A stretch of DNA of 64,000 bases, taken from NCBI RefSeq assembly GCF_009695775.1, contig NZ_VUNG01000010.1, forward strand, positions 1 to 64,000, read 5' to 3'. Below are positions 28,204 through 38,626 of this stretch, in pieces. A program made the translations under genes and the position numbers. How positions within the stretch are numbered: the stretch's first letter is position 1; each line of letters starts with the position of its first letter. Below the pieces are notes generated by a model that ran no database searches, was not told the DNA's origin, and was given only the letters and a program-made list of their open reading frames with translations. Origin of the DNA: Hallella mizrahii. GTDB lineage: Bacteria > Bacteroidota > Bacteroidia > Bacteroidales > Bacteroidaceae.

Positions 28204-28340
28204 CTAAATAATTTCCAAATCGTTTGATAAAATGCAAGAAAGATTAAAACATGGGTCTTTTTTCTTTTTCTTGGCATATCGTTTGCAATTAAAATGTTGA
28301 AAGCTCAGAAGAGAAGGAGAAGAGATCTCATCATTTTTGA

Positions 28341-29711
<1,371 letters not shown>

Positions 29712-29778
29712 AATTCGTTTTTCCGAAAGCTTTGGGTTGTGACCAGGGCTGGGGGAAGTTACAATGAAATCCATAAAG

Positions 29779-29818
29779 AACGAGGGAGCAGAACGCATCG
29801 TGCGTCTGCTCCCTCGTT
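29779..29818. terminator. Bidirectional hairpin between eno and the converging regulator
   Basis: AACGAGGGAGCAGAACGCA pairs with TGCGTCTGCTCCCTCGTT (one bulged A) around a TCG loop. It lies between two converging genes. T-rich flanks exist on both strands but are short. Confidence 0.8.
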
Positions 29819-29948
29819 GGTTTAGGATGGAGTGGGGAACAAGGAAGTCTGTTCTTTCACTGTATGGTCATCAAAACAGTTCCTGGCAGCCCGAGAGGAG
29901 TTTGTCCATTTTCTAAGACTCTCAAATATCGGCCTGTCTCACCATCGG

Positions 29949-32750
29949 TTATCCTTGCTTTTGAAACTCGGTTGGAGTCATGCCCGTTTCTTCTTTGAAG
30001 CATTTCGTGAAATACTTGGGATTGGAAAACCCCAAGGCGTAGGCTATCTGCGATATGGACAACTCGTGCAGCTTCAACATCTCTTGGGCGCGGTGCATCT
30101 TAACGTTCCGCATAAAATCCTGGGGCGACATGCCGGAAATACCCTTCACCTTGCGGTAGAGCGTAGACCGCGACATGAGCAAGTCTTGAGACAATTGGTC
30201 CAACCCATAATCCGTGTCGTCGATGTGCTTGTCTATCAGAGCCATCAGTTCGGCAACAAACGGTTCTTCGGTGGCTTTTCCGGTGTTGTCTGCCGCTCCC
30301 TCAACGAGCGCGTCAACGCGTTTCTGGCTGTGGTAGTATCTCAGGGCTGATTGGTTGGTGTGGGAGATGATAGCCCTGACGATGAGAAACAGCCCTAAGC
30401 ATGCTAAAACGATGTAGGCTGTAAATGCTGCCTTCGTCTCGTACCATGCCGGCTTCCTGACAATCGTTGCCAGGTCGAACGGTTGGCTATAACTGCCGTC
30501 AGCCTGCTGGTATCTTACCAAAAAACGATGCTTGCCGCGAGGAAGTGAGCTATAGAAAGCGGTAAAGTCTTCAGCCTTGACGGTATTCCACGAATCGTCG
30601 ACACCTTCAAGAAGATATTGTACTGTGCTTGAGGCTGTGGGTGCGTAGACAAGTGGCGAAAAACGAACAGCAATGTTACGGCTGTGGGAGCCCAGCACAA
30701 TGAAGTCTTTTCGTGTGTCGTCATCGGGATTGTCGAAAATCGCACTTGAATCTCCCACTATCACATCGGTCAGTGTAAAGTGGTATCCTTTGGGTAATGG
30801 TATGCAGGAGGAACTGTGTGCTACTTGAACCACACCGCCATGGCCGGCAGCAAAGATGGAGCCCTTTTCATCTGTGCAGATAGCCCTGCCACGAAAGGCC
30901 ATAACGTTGATGTTGCCGGCGTTGGCAGAGTAAATGTTTTGCTGACCAGTGTTGATGTCTATGCTGCGTAGGCGCTTGTTGGTCATGACCCACATCTTGT
31001 CGCCGCTGGGTTGCAAAGTCAGAAACACGCCGTATGAATCGGAACCACCGCCTACGGTGATGAATTTGTGCTTCGACCGGTCGCTCCTGACAAGCCGGCC
31101 GAGTGACGTCGCCATCCACAATGCGCCATTGGCATCTGCACAGAGACTGACAACAGATTCGTCGGCCGCAAGCATGGGGATGGCGATTCGTCCGGCTATC
31201 TGGATGTTGCTGCCGTCAAAGGCTAGGCGGTAAAGGTTATGGCCCACGGCAGCCCAAACGTTGCCGTTGGGTTCTATGGTAATCGCGTCTGGTGATTGTA
31301 CTACACCCGTAGCAGCTGATACCGTGGTAGCATTCTGTCGACGGACGTATAGATTCGGTGTGGTAAGAATCCAAAGGTTGCCCCGATGGTCTTCATAAAA
31401 GTCTTTGATGGTTCCGGGATTATTTAGCAAGTTGCTAAGGTCTATTTTCTGCGCAATATGCGGCGTACCCTTTGAGGTGGTAATCTCTAACAATCTGCTG
31501 CCGAATCGGGTGCAGGCCCACAGATTGCCATTGCGTGAGCGTTTCAGTAGTGATACTTCTCCTATTCCAAGCTGTCCCAAGGGTTCCGTCTGCCCCGTTT
31601 GCATATTGTAGCGTAGTAGGCCATATCTGTCCTGCCCTATCCATAGCGATCCGCCGGCAGCGGCAAGCGATGTGATGTTAGGATCATGGTGGAGAAGACG
31701 GCTGATGTCTTGAAGAGGATAGTTGACAATGCCCGAATTGTAGAAGGAAATGATGTAGCCCATGTCGTAAGAGCCAAGCCAGAGATTGCCCTCACGGTCT
31801 TTGATGATCTTGGTAAACATCTTGTAAGGTTCAATGATGTGGGAGATGTCCACGGGTACAAGTTTTCCTCCTGCGTAGCGCATAGCGTGCAATTCGTTGT
31901 AGGAAAGAAGCCACAGATAGCCAAAGGCATCATCTTGTGCCATACTGTAGATGATGGGATCGTCATTATTGGTGCCCGTAACCTTAAGTGGCTGCCGGAT
32001 GTAGCACGCCGACGAACTTGTGTGTGGATTGAAAAGATATAATCCTCCGCCCCATGTGCCAATCCAGTAGTGTCCCTGCTTGTCCTGCAACATCGTGTAT
32101 GGTGTAGTGTTGTTTGGCATGTCCGGGTATCTTGAAAAGTGTTTTCTGTGGCGGTCGAAAAAGAACAGGCCTTTCTGCGACATTACCCACAAACGATGAG
32201 CGTGGTCAATGTAAAACTGATGAAAACCGTCATCGCTGCCACCGGTGTATAGTTGGTATCCGGCAACATGGCCGCCATCGGCAGAGTAACGGAATATATG
32301 ATTGCCGCTGCCTATCCATACCTCATCGGTAGAGTGGTCCACGGCCACGTCGTCGATAGGGCGGTTGTCTATATGGTGGTCTTTAAGCTTGTGGGTGCGA
32401 TAGGTTAACTTGTCGTAGATGGTGACTCCCTTGGCAGTACCAACCCATAGGTAGCGCTTGGTGTCATCCATATAGGTGATGCCGTTGTTCGTGAGGAGTT
32501 TAGGACGGGAATAGTCCCGGCGGAATGTGCGCAAGTTATAGCCGTCATAACGAACCAAGGCGGACGTTGTGCCAAGCCATATATATCCTTCGCTGTCCTG
32601 ATGAATGTCGAAAACCTCGTTTGAATACAGACGGTAGAAGAATGGGAAAGGATGGGCGACAATATGCCAATTACTGGTGGCTTGCGTGGAAAAAGCCTTC
32701 ACGACAAGTAATAATATAATGAGTAGTGCCTCTTGGATTTTTTCTATCAT
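29949..32750 (-). CDS. Membrane-spanning Reg_prop/Y_Y_Y sensor fused directly to an AraC domain (no kinase, no receiver)
   Basis: About 933 residues. Signal peptide or anchor (1-24), periplasmic Reg_prop propellers (about 30-660; repeats like GYIWLGTTSALVRYDGY and GHYWIGTWGGGLYLF), Y_Y_Y domain (about 690-765), one membrane helix (about 770-793), a linker of about 40 residues, then an AraC DNA-binding domain (about 835-930; LSQDLLMSRSTLYRKVKGISG and ISQIAYALGFSNPKYFTKCF). Standard HTCS proteins carry HisKA, HATPase_c and receiver domains between membrane helix and AraC; all three are absent. It would bind DNA from the membrane as a one-component regulator. Start at 32750 follows the -7 box at 32887. 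Its neighbours are a susCD scar and a GH2 enzyme. Confidence 0.92.
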   Translation of the reverse strand: MIEKIQEALLIILLLVVKAFSTQATSNWHIVAHPFPFFYRLYSNEVFDIHQDSEGYIWLGTTSALVRYDGYNLRTFRRDYSRPKLLTNNGITYMDDTKRYLWVGTAKGVTIYDKLTYRTHKLKDHHIDNRPIDDVAVDHSTDEVWIGSGNHIFRYSADGGHVAGYQLYTGGSDDGFHQFYIDHAHRLWVMSQKGLFFFDRHRKHFSRYPDMPNNTTPYTMLQDKQGHYWIGTWGGGLYLFNPHTSSSACYIRQPLKVTGTNNDDPIIYSMAQDDAFGYLWLLSYNELHAMRYAGGKLVPVDISHIIEPYKMFTKIIKDREGNLWLGSYDMGYIISFYNSGIVNYPLQDISRLLHHDPNITSLAAAGGSLWIGQDRYGLLRYNMQTGQTEPLGQLGIGEVSLLKRSRNGNLWACTRFGSRLLEITTSKGTPHIAQKIDLSNLLNNPGTIKDFYEDHRGNLWILTTPNLYVRRQNATTVSAATGVVQSPDAITIEPNGNVWAAVGHNLYRLAFDGSNIQIAGRIAIPMLAADESVVSLCADANGALWMATSLGRLVRSDRSKHKFITVGGGSDSYGVFLTLQPSGDKMWVMTNKRLRSIDINTGQQNIYSANAGNINVMAFRGRAICTDEKGSIFAAGHGGVVQVAHSSSCIPLPKGYHFTLTDVIVGDSSAIFDNPDDDTRKDFIVLGSHSRNIAVRFSPLVYAPTASSTVQYLLEGVDDSWNTVKAEDFTAFYSSLPRGKHRFLVRYQQADGSYSQPFDLATIVRKPAWYETKAAFTAYIVLACLGLFLIVRAIISHTNQSALRYYHSQKRVDALVEGAADNTGKATEEPFVAELMALIDKHIDDTDYGLDQLSQDLLMSRSTLYRKVKGISGMSPQDFMRNVKMHRAQEMLKLHELSISQIAYALGFSNPKYFTKCFKEETGMTPTEFQKQG

Positions 32751-32886
32751 TGTCAGACTGTTTTTTATCGGCAAGGCTTCTTTCTCCCCATGATGAAATC
32801 TGGCCGCCCTTACTATCATGTCGTGGGTGATGACCGAAGCTGGGTAGGAAGTCCCATGGTATTATGCCTCTATTAACACGGTACAG

Positions 32887-32894
32887 CAAAAATA
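32887..32894 (-). promoter_or_regulatory. -7 box of the one-component sensor regulator
   Basis: Read leftward, TATTTTTG followed by CTGTACC. It lies about 137 bp before the ATG at 32750, giving a long leader. No -33 TTG at the expected spacing. Confidence 0.5.
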
Positions 32895-33061
32895 CAAAAA
32901 AGATCTTAGAAGCGGACTTTTTTTGATGATTATTTCCATGTCAGGCAGCTTTATGAATGTCGAATGAGTCAATTGATAATGCTTTGTAATATTCCATACT
33001 AGAGTTACAAAGGAGTGTGTTCATGAATTGAAGGTTATGATTTTCGGTGCAAAACCGATAA

Positions 33062-33098
33062 CAGACAGGCAAGCCCGAATTGCGGGTAAGCCTGTCTG
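33062..33098 (-). terminator. Relic terminator of the lost susCD operon
   Basis: CAGACAGGC-CCCG pairs with CGGG-GCCTGTCTG (small internal loops). It lies about 25 bp after the stop of the susD remnant at 33122 and is followed leftward by TTATCGGTTTTG. It most likely ended the original operon and now ends GH2 transcripts. Confidence 0.7.
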
Positions 33099-33121
33099 CT
33101 ACTCTTTGATAAAAGCCTGTA

Positions 33122-33426
33122 TCAATATCCAGGGTTTTGGATGAGCTTGTCATTCTTCTATATTTCATCCAGCAAAATCGGAAGCAAATAATTCTTGTTG
33201 TTCTAAGAACGTTTCTGTACCTCCTTGATGGTATTAGTGCCCTGAGCACTGGCTACATGCCTGATAGTGTGGCTTCTTTTTGCACGTCGTAGCCACGTCC
33301 ACAACGTCTTGAGAAACTTGGCATTCTTTTTAAATATCACATTGAGCTTGCTTTTGTCTTGACCGGCATTTGCAGATTTTTGTAGCCAACATACGAGAAA
33401 GAGAACTTGACTTCGGCATTGTTTGT
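33122..33426 (-). pseudogene. Deletion scar: susC N-terminal remnant joined to susD C-terminal remnant
   Basis: Read leftward from 33420, one frame gives NAEVKFSFSYVGYKNLQMPVK, the end of the SusC carboxypeptidase-regulatory domain. With frame changes this continues as DKSKLNVIFKKNAKF, GYDVQKEATLSG (the SusC GYGxQKKATLTG segment) and ASAQGTNTIKEVQ. About 80 bp later the frame reads NYLLPILLDEI, a TAG stop, KNDKLIQNPGY and TGA at 33122-33124, the classic SusD C-terminus (LLPIPxxEI...LxQNPGY). Most of susC and nearly all of susD are gone, with two stops and at least two frameshifts. The remnant begins right after the GH2 stop, in operon order. Confidence 0.85.
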
Positions 33427-33429
33427 TTC

Positions 33430-35841
33430 TTAAAGTGAAAGATTGGTCTGTTCATTTTTCTCTGCCTTGATGATGCCATTGGCTGCTTTCAGTCCTTTTG
33501 CCGACACGCTGACGGTCACTTTGCCAGTTTTTTTGCTACTTTTGACAACGAGCAATGCACGTCCCTTCCACGCTTTATGTGTCGTGGCGTTGTAGGCGTT
33601 GGTGTCGGTGATGTCAGCGTTGCCAAAGGCAGCCAGAGTGCCTGCTCCTGACACCTTTGCTGTAAGCATAGTGTCGGCGTTGGGACAGATATTTCCGTCT
33701 TTGTCGACAATTTCCACTTGGACGAAAGCTAAGTCTCCTTCGCCTGCTTCTATGGAGCTGTTCTCTAGCTGTAAGCGTATGGCTGCTGGTTTGCCAGCTG
33801 TAGTCAATGTGCGAGTTTCCATGACTTTTCCGTTGCTGATGCCCTCGGCACGTAGTGTACCAGGACTATAGTTAACTGTAAATGTGGCTTTCATTTCCGT
33901 GGCGCGGCTCACCTGCTTTTCACCAATAAGCCTTCCATCAAGGTACAATCTCACGAGTGGGTACCGTGAGTAGATCTCAATATCAATAGGCTTACCCTCG
34001 TGGTGCGGCCAGTTCCAACTTTCCCACGTGGGCCACACGGCCCATAGCCCCAGGTTGATCTTGCCATAATATCCGTCAGGTTCTTTGACTGCGAGGTAGA
34101 GTTTCTCCTTGTCGTTCCACAACAGATCACGGTAGTGAGAGATAGGTTTGCGCCAGCCTGTGAGGTCTATATCTCCGCAATAGGCGGCGTGACACGGCCA
34201 GAGTGGCCTTTGGTAGCTCTCGCCCGGCACTTGACCATCATACCAATAACGCCCAATGCCCGATTCCCCGAGATAGTCTATGCCCGTCCATACAAAGTCA
34301 CCGATTACATAGTCGTTGTCGTGGACGATTGTCCAGTTCCTAAAGGCATCGCGCGGAAAACTCTCCGTTTGCCACATAATCCTGTTTGGGACACGCTGGT
34401 GGTCCGCAGCGTGCTTCTGGATGAGATAGTTGTAGCCCACGATGTTAACTTGGGCCGCCAGTGGGTCATAGATTTCCCAGTCGCTGTCCCACGCTGCCAG
34501 TGCAGTTGTAGTAGGGCGGTTGTCCAGCTTGTGTATTTCTTCCGTCAGTTTGCGTGCCGTTGTCACTATTTCTATTTTCTTTCTCTCTATGACCTCGTTG
34601 CCGGTGCTCCAGGCTATGATAGAAGGATGGTTGCGGTCGCGGAGAACCATTGCGTCGATATCCTGTTTCCACCATTTGTCAAAGAGAGTGGAATAATCGT
34701 GTGTGTTCTTAGCTTCTCGCCAACCGTCAAATGCTTCGTCTACGACGAGCATGCCGATCTTGTCACAAGCGGCAAGGAAAGCCTCTGAAGGAGGGTTGTG
34801 AGATGTTCTGATGGCATTGAACCCCGCGCTTTTCATCAGTTCCACCTTGCGCGCCTCAGCGCGGTCGAATGCTGCCGCACCGAGTATTCCGTTGTCGTGG
34901 TGCAAACACCCTCCGTTGATCTTAACTTTGCGACCGTTAAGTAAGAAGCCGTTGGTGGAAAAACTGATGGTGCGGATTCCAAAAGTCTGGTATGTTGCGT
35001 CCACGGGCTTTCCGTCTGACAAGACTGTCACCTTTGCTGTATAGAGGTAGGGTGTTGTCACATCCCATATCTTCGGATGGGTAATAATGAGCTGCTGGGT
35101 CACGTCTCGTCTCTCACCCGGCTTCAATGCTACCTCGCCAGAGATTCCTTTGGCTGAGCCTGTCTGTGCGACAACTGATAACTTTTGATCTCGGGCCGTC
35201 TCGTTGACAACAGTGGTTGTGACTTTCACGACAGCCTCCATGCTGGTCATCTTCGTTGTCCTTACTACGACTCCCCAATTTTCGATGTGTAGTTTCGGCG
35301 TATGTATGAGCCAAACGTTGCGGTATATGCCGGAGCCACTATACCAGCGGCAGTTTTTCTGATGGGAATTGTCTACTTTCACAGCGACAACGTTTCGTCT
35401 GCCTGGCTCTATAGCATCAGTGGCATCGCAGTAGAAAGATGAATACCCATAGGGATGGCCACCCACCATCTTACCGTTTATGTAAACTGAGGAGTTCATG
35501 TAAACACCCTCAAAATACAGCCAAACTTTCTCACCCTTCATAGACGACGGCACGTTGAAGGTCTTGCGATACCATGCTATGCCGGTAGGATAGTAACCTC
35601 CGTCGTTTCCAGCAGGTGCTAATCTGTCGGGGCGTGACTCTATACTCCAGTCATGGGGTAAACAAATCTCTCGCCATGAGGCATCATTATAATAAGGTGT
35701 GGATGCGTTGGAGTCGGCTCTAAGACTGAACCGCCAGTCGGTGTTGAAGAGTATCTTACGCGTTAGTGGCTCTTTTGCCATAGATGTGATGCTCACGCCA
35801 AGGGCAAGAATAGTAGTAGCAAATATTCTAAAAATAAACAT
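33430..35841 (-). CDS. Glycoside hydrolase family 2 (beta-galactosidase-like)
   Basis: 803 residues with a signal peptide (about 1-22, ending SMAK). GH2 jelly-roll domain (about 28-190, LPHDWSIESR and the WYRKTF strand), Ig-like domain (about 190-300), TIM barrel (about 300-600) with the acid/base Glu in WSTGNEVIE and a nucleophile Glu in IMWQTESFP, then DUF4982 and an Ig-like C-terminal domain (about 620-790). It removes a terminal sugar, most likely beta-galactose, from an oligosaccharide; GH2 specificity cannot be read reliably from sequence. It is the only intact enzyme of the decayed locus. Its leader contains a 17-bp inverted repeat. Confidence 0.92.
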   Translation of the reverse strand: MFIFRIFATTILALGVSITSMAKEPLTRKILFNTDWRFSLRADSNASTPYYNDASWREICLPHDWSIESRPDRLAPAGNDGGYYPTGIAWYRKTFNVPSSMKGEKVWLYFEGVYMNSSVYINGKMVGGHPYGYSSFYCDATDAIEPGRRNVVAVKVDNSHQKNCRWYSGSGIYRNVWLIHTPKLHIENWGVVVRTTKMTSMEAVVKVTTTVVNETARDQKLSVVAQTGSAKGISGEVALKPGERRDVTQQLIITHPKIWDVTTPYLYTAKVTVLSDGKPVDATYQTFGIRTISFSTNGFLLNGRKVKINGGCLHHDNGILGAAAFDRAEARKVELMKSAGFNAIRTSHNPPSEAFLAACDKIGMLVVDEAFDGWREAKNTHDYSTLFDKWWKQDIDAMVLRDRNHPSIIAWSTGNEVIERKKIEIVTTARKLTEEIHKLDNRPTTTALAAWDSDWEIYDPLAAQVNIVGYNYLIQKHAADHQRVPNRIMWQTESFPRDAFRNWTIVHDNDYVIGDFVWTGIDYLGESGIGRYWYDGQVPGESYQRPLWPCHAAYCGDIDLTGWRKPISHYRDLLWNDKEKLYLAVKEPDGYYGKINLGLWAVWPTWESWNWPHHEGKPIDIEIYSRYPLVRLYLDGRLIGEKQVSRATEMKATFTVNYSPGTLRAEGISNGKVMETRTLTTAGKPAAIRLQLENSSIEAGEGDLAFVQVEIVDKDGNICPNADTMLTAKVSGAGTLAAFGNADITDTNAYNATTHKAWKGRALLVVKSSKKTGKVTVSVSAKGLKAANGIIKAEKNEQTNLSL

Positions 35842-35908
35842 ATAATATAGTTATTGGGTTGACTTTACACGTTACAAAATAAGCGGTTTCTTTAATTTTG
35901 AATGAGTT

Positions 35909-35954
35909 ATTTTTGTGTCATTGAGGTTGAAAATATACTCAATGACACAAAAAT
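35909..35954. promoter_or_regulatory. 17-bp perfect inverted repeat upstream of GH2
   Basis: ATTTTTGTGTCATTGAG (35909-35925) and its exact complement (35938-35954) are separated by 12 AT-rich bases, 68-113 bp before the GH2 ATG. No T tract follows in either direction, so an operator is more likely than a terminator. A half-site TTTGTGTCA recurs near 36058. Confidence 0.55.
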
Positions 35955-36000
35955 AGCCTTATTTTGACTTGATTTTGTACTTTTACCTAACCTAAGTCAG

Positions 36001-36417
36001 TATAATACTCCCCAATTTTAGTATAGGAGCCTAAGCTCAAAAAAAAAATTGTTTATCTTTGTGTCAAGAAAGAAAAGGACCGAAATGTGAAGAAGTAATT
36101 TTGAGGCTTATAGGTCTTAAAATACCACACAAAATGACTTATACGCCTAAAATTTGGAGAAAGTTTCAAGATCAGGCAACTTTGCGCTGTCTCTGGCTTC
36201 TCGTCGTCAGAACGCGATTAGAAATCGCATTCCGCCGTCCGAGATAAAAGCTCAACTGCGAAGCAGCTTGACACAGTTGAGTTGACTAATTCCTTAAGGT
36301 AAGCGTTAGCTTGTTCCCTCGTGGGACGTGTACGGTGAAGAAAAGGTGTGTGGACATCCACTTCCTCTCCTTATTCTTTGATGTCGTTCATGGGTACGGC
36401 TTAATATTGTCGGTCTC
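36001..36417 (-). other. Gap between GH2 and UpxY with a possible decayed small frame
   Basis: After the UpxY stop, a leftward ATG at 36391 gives MNDIKE then TAA. The same frame then stays open for about 50 codons (36370 to 36218: GEEVDVHTPF ... REQANAYLKEL ... RTAECDF). This looks like a small gene broken by one stop, or chance. A perfect hairpin GCGATT-AGA-AATCGC lies at 36214-36228. On the other strand TATCTTTG at about 36053 is a possible promoter with no gene after it. Confidence 0.3.
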
Positions 36418-36419
36418 CA

Positions 36420-37010
36420 TCACTGTGCAGACCTCTCATTCATGTCGGTGTCAATGGGCTTGCAACACCATCGGGTGACTTTGAGCATGACAGCTATTCC
36501 CGGAACATCTTTCAGAATATAGTATTTCTTGTTGCTGCGGATCAATTTTCCTGTCAGACCTTTCAAAGGCCCGTGTGTGACAACAACGGGAGTTCCCACC
36601 TTGAGTTTGGCACTCTCTTCAGAAATATATTTTTTTTCGAAGATCTTCGGATTGCACATCAGTTGGAACTCATGCATTTCCTTAGCGGAGATCTCTGCCA
36701 TCTCGTTGGAGTCGCGCCCTTTTTTGATGACAGACACTTTGTAGGGGAAGTCGAGAAGCTCTTTCCTAAACTCTTGTTCTTCCATGGCTTTCTTCAGAAA
36801 GATCAAGTTGCGCACTACGGGCCTGAGCTCGTGGCGCAACTTGTTGGACGCATCTCTGAAGTCGACAACCTCTTTGGGGATAAATGTCTTGAAGCCCCTC
36901 TCTTTCAACTCTTTGTCGATAGCTTGCTGCTTGATAGAGAATAGCCTCAGGGCATACCAAGGTGTGGTTGCGTCGTCATGGTGTGTTATGTCATTCTCTG
37001 TTTGCATCAT
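36420..37010 (-). CDS. UpxY/NusG-like transcription antiterminator
   Basis: 196 residues. An N-terminal NGN domain (about 18-125; PWYALRLFSIKQQAIDKELKERGFKTFIPKE, then LRPVVRNLIFLKK) and a C-terminal KOW domain (about 140-185; VGTPVVVTHGPLKGLTGKLIR) match the specialised NusG paralogues that let RNA polymerase read through long capsule or exopolysaccharide operons in Bacteroidetes. No polysaccharide operon follows it here; the downstream DNA is a non-coding gap and then GH2. It lies 22 bp after prfC and may share its transcript. It could act in trans or be left over from a lost locus. Confidence 0.85.
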   Translation of the reverse strand: MMQTENDITHHDDATTPWYALRLFSIKQQAIDKELKERGFKTFIPKEVVDFRDASNKLRHELRPVVRNLIFLKKAMEEQEFRKELLDFPYKVSVIKKGRDSNEMAEISAKEMHEFQLMCNPKIFEKKYISEESAKLKVGTPVVVTHGPLKGLTGKLIRSNKKYYILKDVPGIAVMLKVTRWCCKPIDTDMNERSAQ

Positions 37011-37032
37011 GCTAAGAGTTGGGAAAAGGCTA

Positions 37033-38619
37033 TTAAAATTCCGAAGTGAAGTGGAACTTGATGTGCGGGAAGTCTTGCTGGGCCATACTCAGAATGTAGG
37101 AGGAGTCGGCAAGGAAGACGTCGCGACCCTCTGTGTCTTTGGCCATGTACTGATATTTGCGCTTCTTGAAGTTGTCAAGTTCGGCAGGATCATCAGCCTC
37201 GATCCAGCAGGCCTTGTAGAGATGCAGAGGCTCCCAGCGGCACTTGGCGTTGTACTCATGTTCCAACCGGTATTGGATGACCTCGAACTGCAACTGACCC
37301 ACAGTGCCGATGATACGTCGGTTGTTGAACTGGTTGACAAAGAGCTGGGCCACACCTTCGTCCATGAGTTGCGTGATGCCCTTGACAAATTGCTTCGATT
37401 TCATAGGGTCGTCGTTTTCGATATATTTGAAGAGCTCAGGCGAGAATGAAGGTAATCCGCGGAAATGAAGCTGTTCGCCCTCAGTGAGTGTGTCTCCGAT
37501 CTTGAAGATGCCATTGTCCGGCAAGCCTACGATGTCGCCTGGCCATGCCTCGTCTACCGTGCTTTTGCGCTGCGCCATAAACTGTGTGGGGGAAGAAAAA
37601 CGTACTGTCTTGCCTAAACGCACATGCAGGTAGGGCTGATTGCGTACAAACTTGCCTGAGCAGACTTTGCAGAAAGCGATACATGAGCGGTGGTTGGGGT
37701 CGATGTTGGCTGTGATCTTAAAGATAAATCCAGTGAACTTCGGCTCTGACGGCTCCACCATGCGTTCTTCTGCCTTTGTAGGGCGTGGGCTCGGAGCTAT
37801 CTCTACGAAGCAGTTGAGCAACTCTTGCACACCGAAGTTGTTCAGCGCAGAACCGAAGAAGACAGGTGCGGTCTCAGCCTTGCGATAGTCTTCGGTGTCG
37901 AATTCGGGGTAGACACCATCGATCAGTTCCAGGTCGTTGCGCAGTTGCTCGGCCTCTTGGCTGCCTACGTGCTGGTCAAGATCCTGGGAATTGATGTCCA
38001 CAGCAACCTTCTCAGTGACGCGCTGCTTGTTGGGCTTGAACAGGTTGAGTTGCTGCTCATAGATGTTGTAGACACCTTTGAACTTAGCTCCCTGACCGAT
38101 CGGCCACGACAGAGGTCGCACGTGGATGTGCAGTTCTTCCTCCAGCTCGTCAAGCAAATCAAAAGGATCACGGCCTTCACGATCCATCTTGTTGATGAAG
38201 ATAATCACTGGCGTGTTTCGCATTCGGCACACCTCCATCAGTTTACGAGTCTGAGCCTCCACACCTTTTGCAGAGTCAACGACGATGATCGCAGAGTCGA
38301 CGGCGGTGAGCGTGCGGTAAGTGTCTTCTGCGAAGTCTTGGTGACCCGGCGTGTCCAATATGTTAACCTTGTAGGGTTCGCCCTCCTGTCCTTCGGGCAG
38401 ATAGTCGAACTCCATGACAGATGTAGACACAGAGATACCACGTTGTTTCTCAATGTCCATCCAGTCGGAGGTGGCGGTCTTGCGTATCTTGTTGTTCTTA
38501 ACGGCACCGGCTACTTGTATCTGACCACCGAAGAGCAGAAACTTTTCGGTGAGCGTAGTCTTACCGGCATCAGGGTGAGAGATGATGGCGAAGGTGCGCC
38601 GACGTTGTATTTCGTTCAT
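37033..38619 (-). CDS. prfC: Peptide chain release factor 3
   Basis: 528 residues. The GTPase that recycles RF1/RF2 from the ribosome after termination. G-domain motifs: [13 protein letters not shown] (P-loop), [33 protein letters not shown] (G3) and [11 protein letters not shown] (G4). The RF3-specific C-terminal domain ends in [28 protein letters not shown]. Length is that of the family. It begins 7 bp after the rmlD stop, so it is in one transcript with rmlD and the UpxY gene. Confidence 0.96.
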   Translation of the reverse strand: MNEIQRRRTFAIISHPDAGKTTLTEKFLLFGGQIQVAGAVKNNKIRKTATSDWMDIEKQRGISVSTSVMEFDYLPEGQEGEPYKVNILDTPGHQDFAEDTYRTLTAVDSAIIVVDSAKGVEAQTRKLMEVCRMRNTPVIIFINKMDREGRDPFDLLDELEEELHIHVRPLSWPIGQGAKFKGVYNIYEQQLNLFKPNKQRVTEKVAVDINSQDLDQHVGSQEAEQLRNDLELIDGVYPEFDTEDYRKAETAPVFFGSALNNFGVQELLNCFVEIAPSPRPTKAEERMVEPSEPKFTGFIFKITANIDPNHRSCIAFCKVCSGKFVRNQPYLHVRLGKTVRFSSPTQFMAQRKSTVDEAWPGDIVGLPDNGIFKIGDTLTEGEQLHFRGLPSFSPELFKYIENDDPMKSKQFVKGITQLMDEGVAQLFVNQFNNRRIIGTVGQLQFEVIQYRLEHEYNAKCRWEPLHLYKACWIEADDPAELDNFKKRKYQYMAKDTEGRDVFLADSSYILSMAQQDFPHIKFHFTSEF

Positions 38620-38626
38620 ATAATGA

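Noticed and set aside
32941..33249. 102-codon leftward frame starting MLRALIPSRR
   Set aside because: It is an out-of-frame reading of the susC/susD scar and its terminator.
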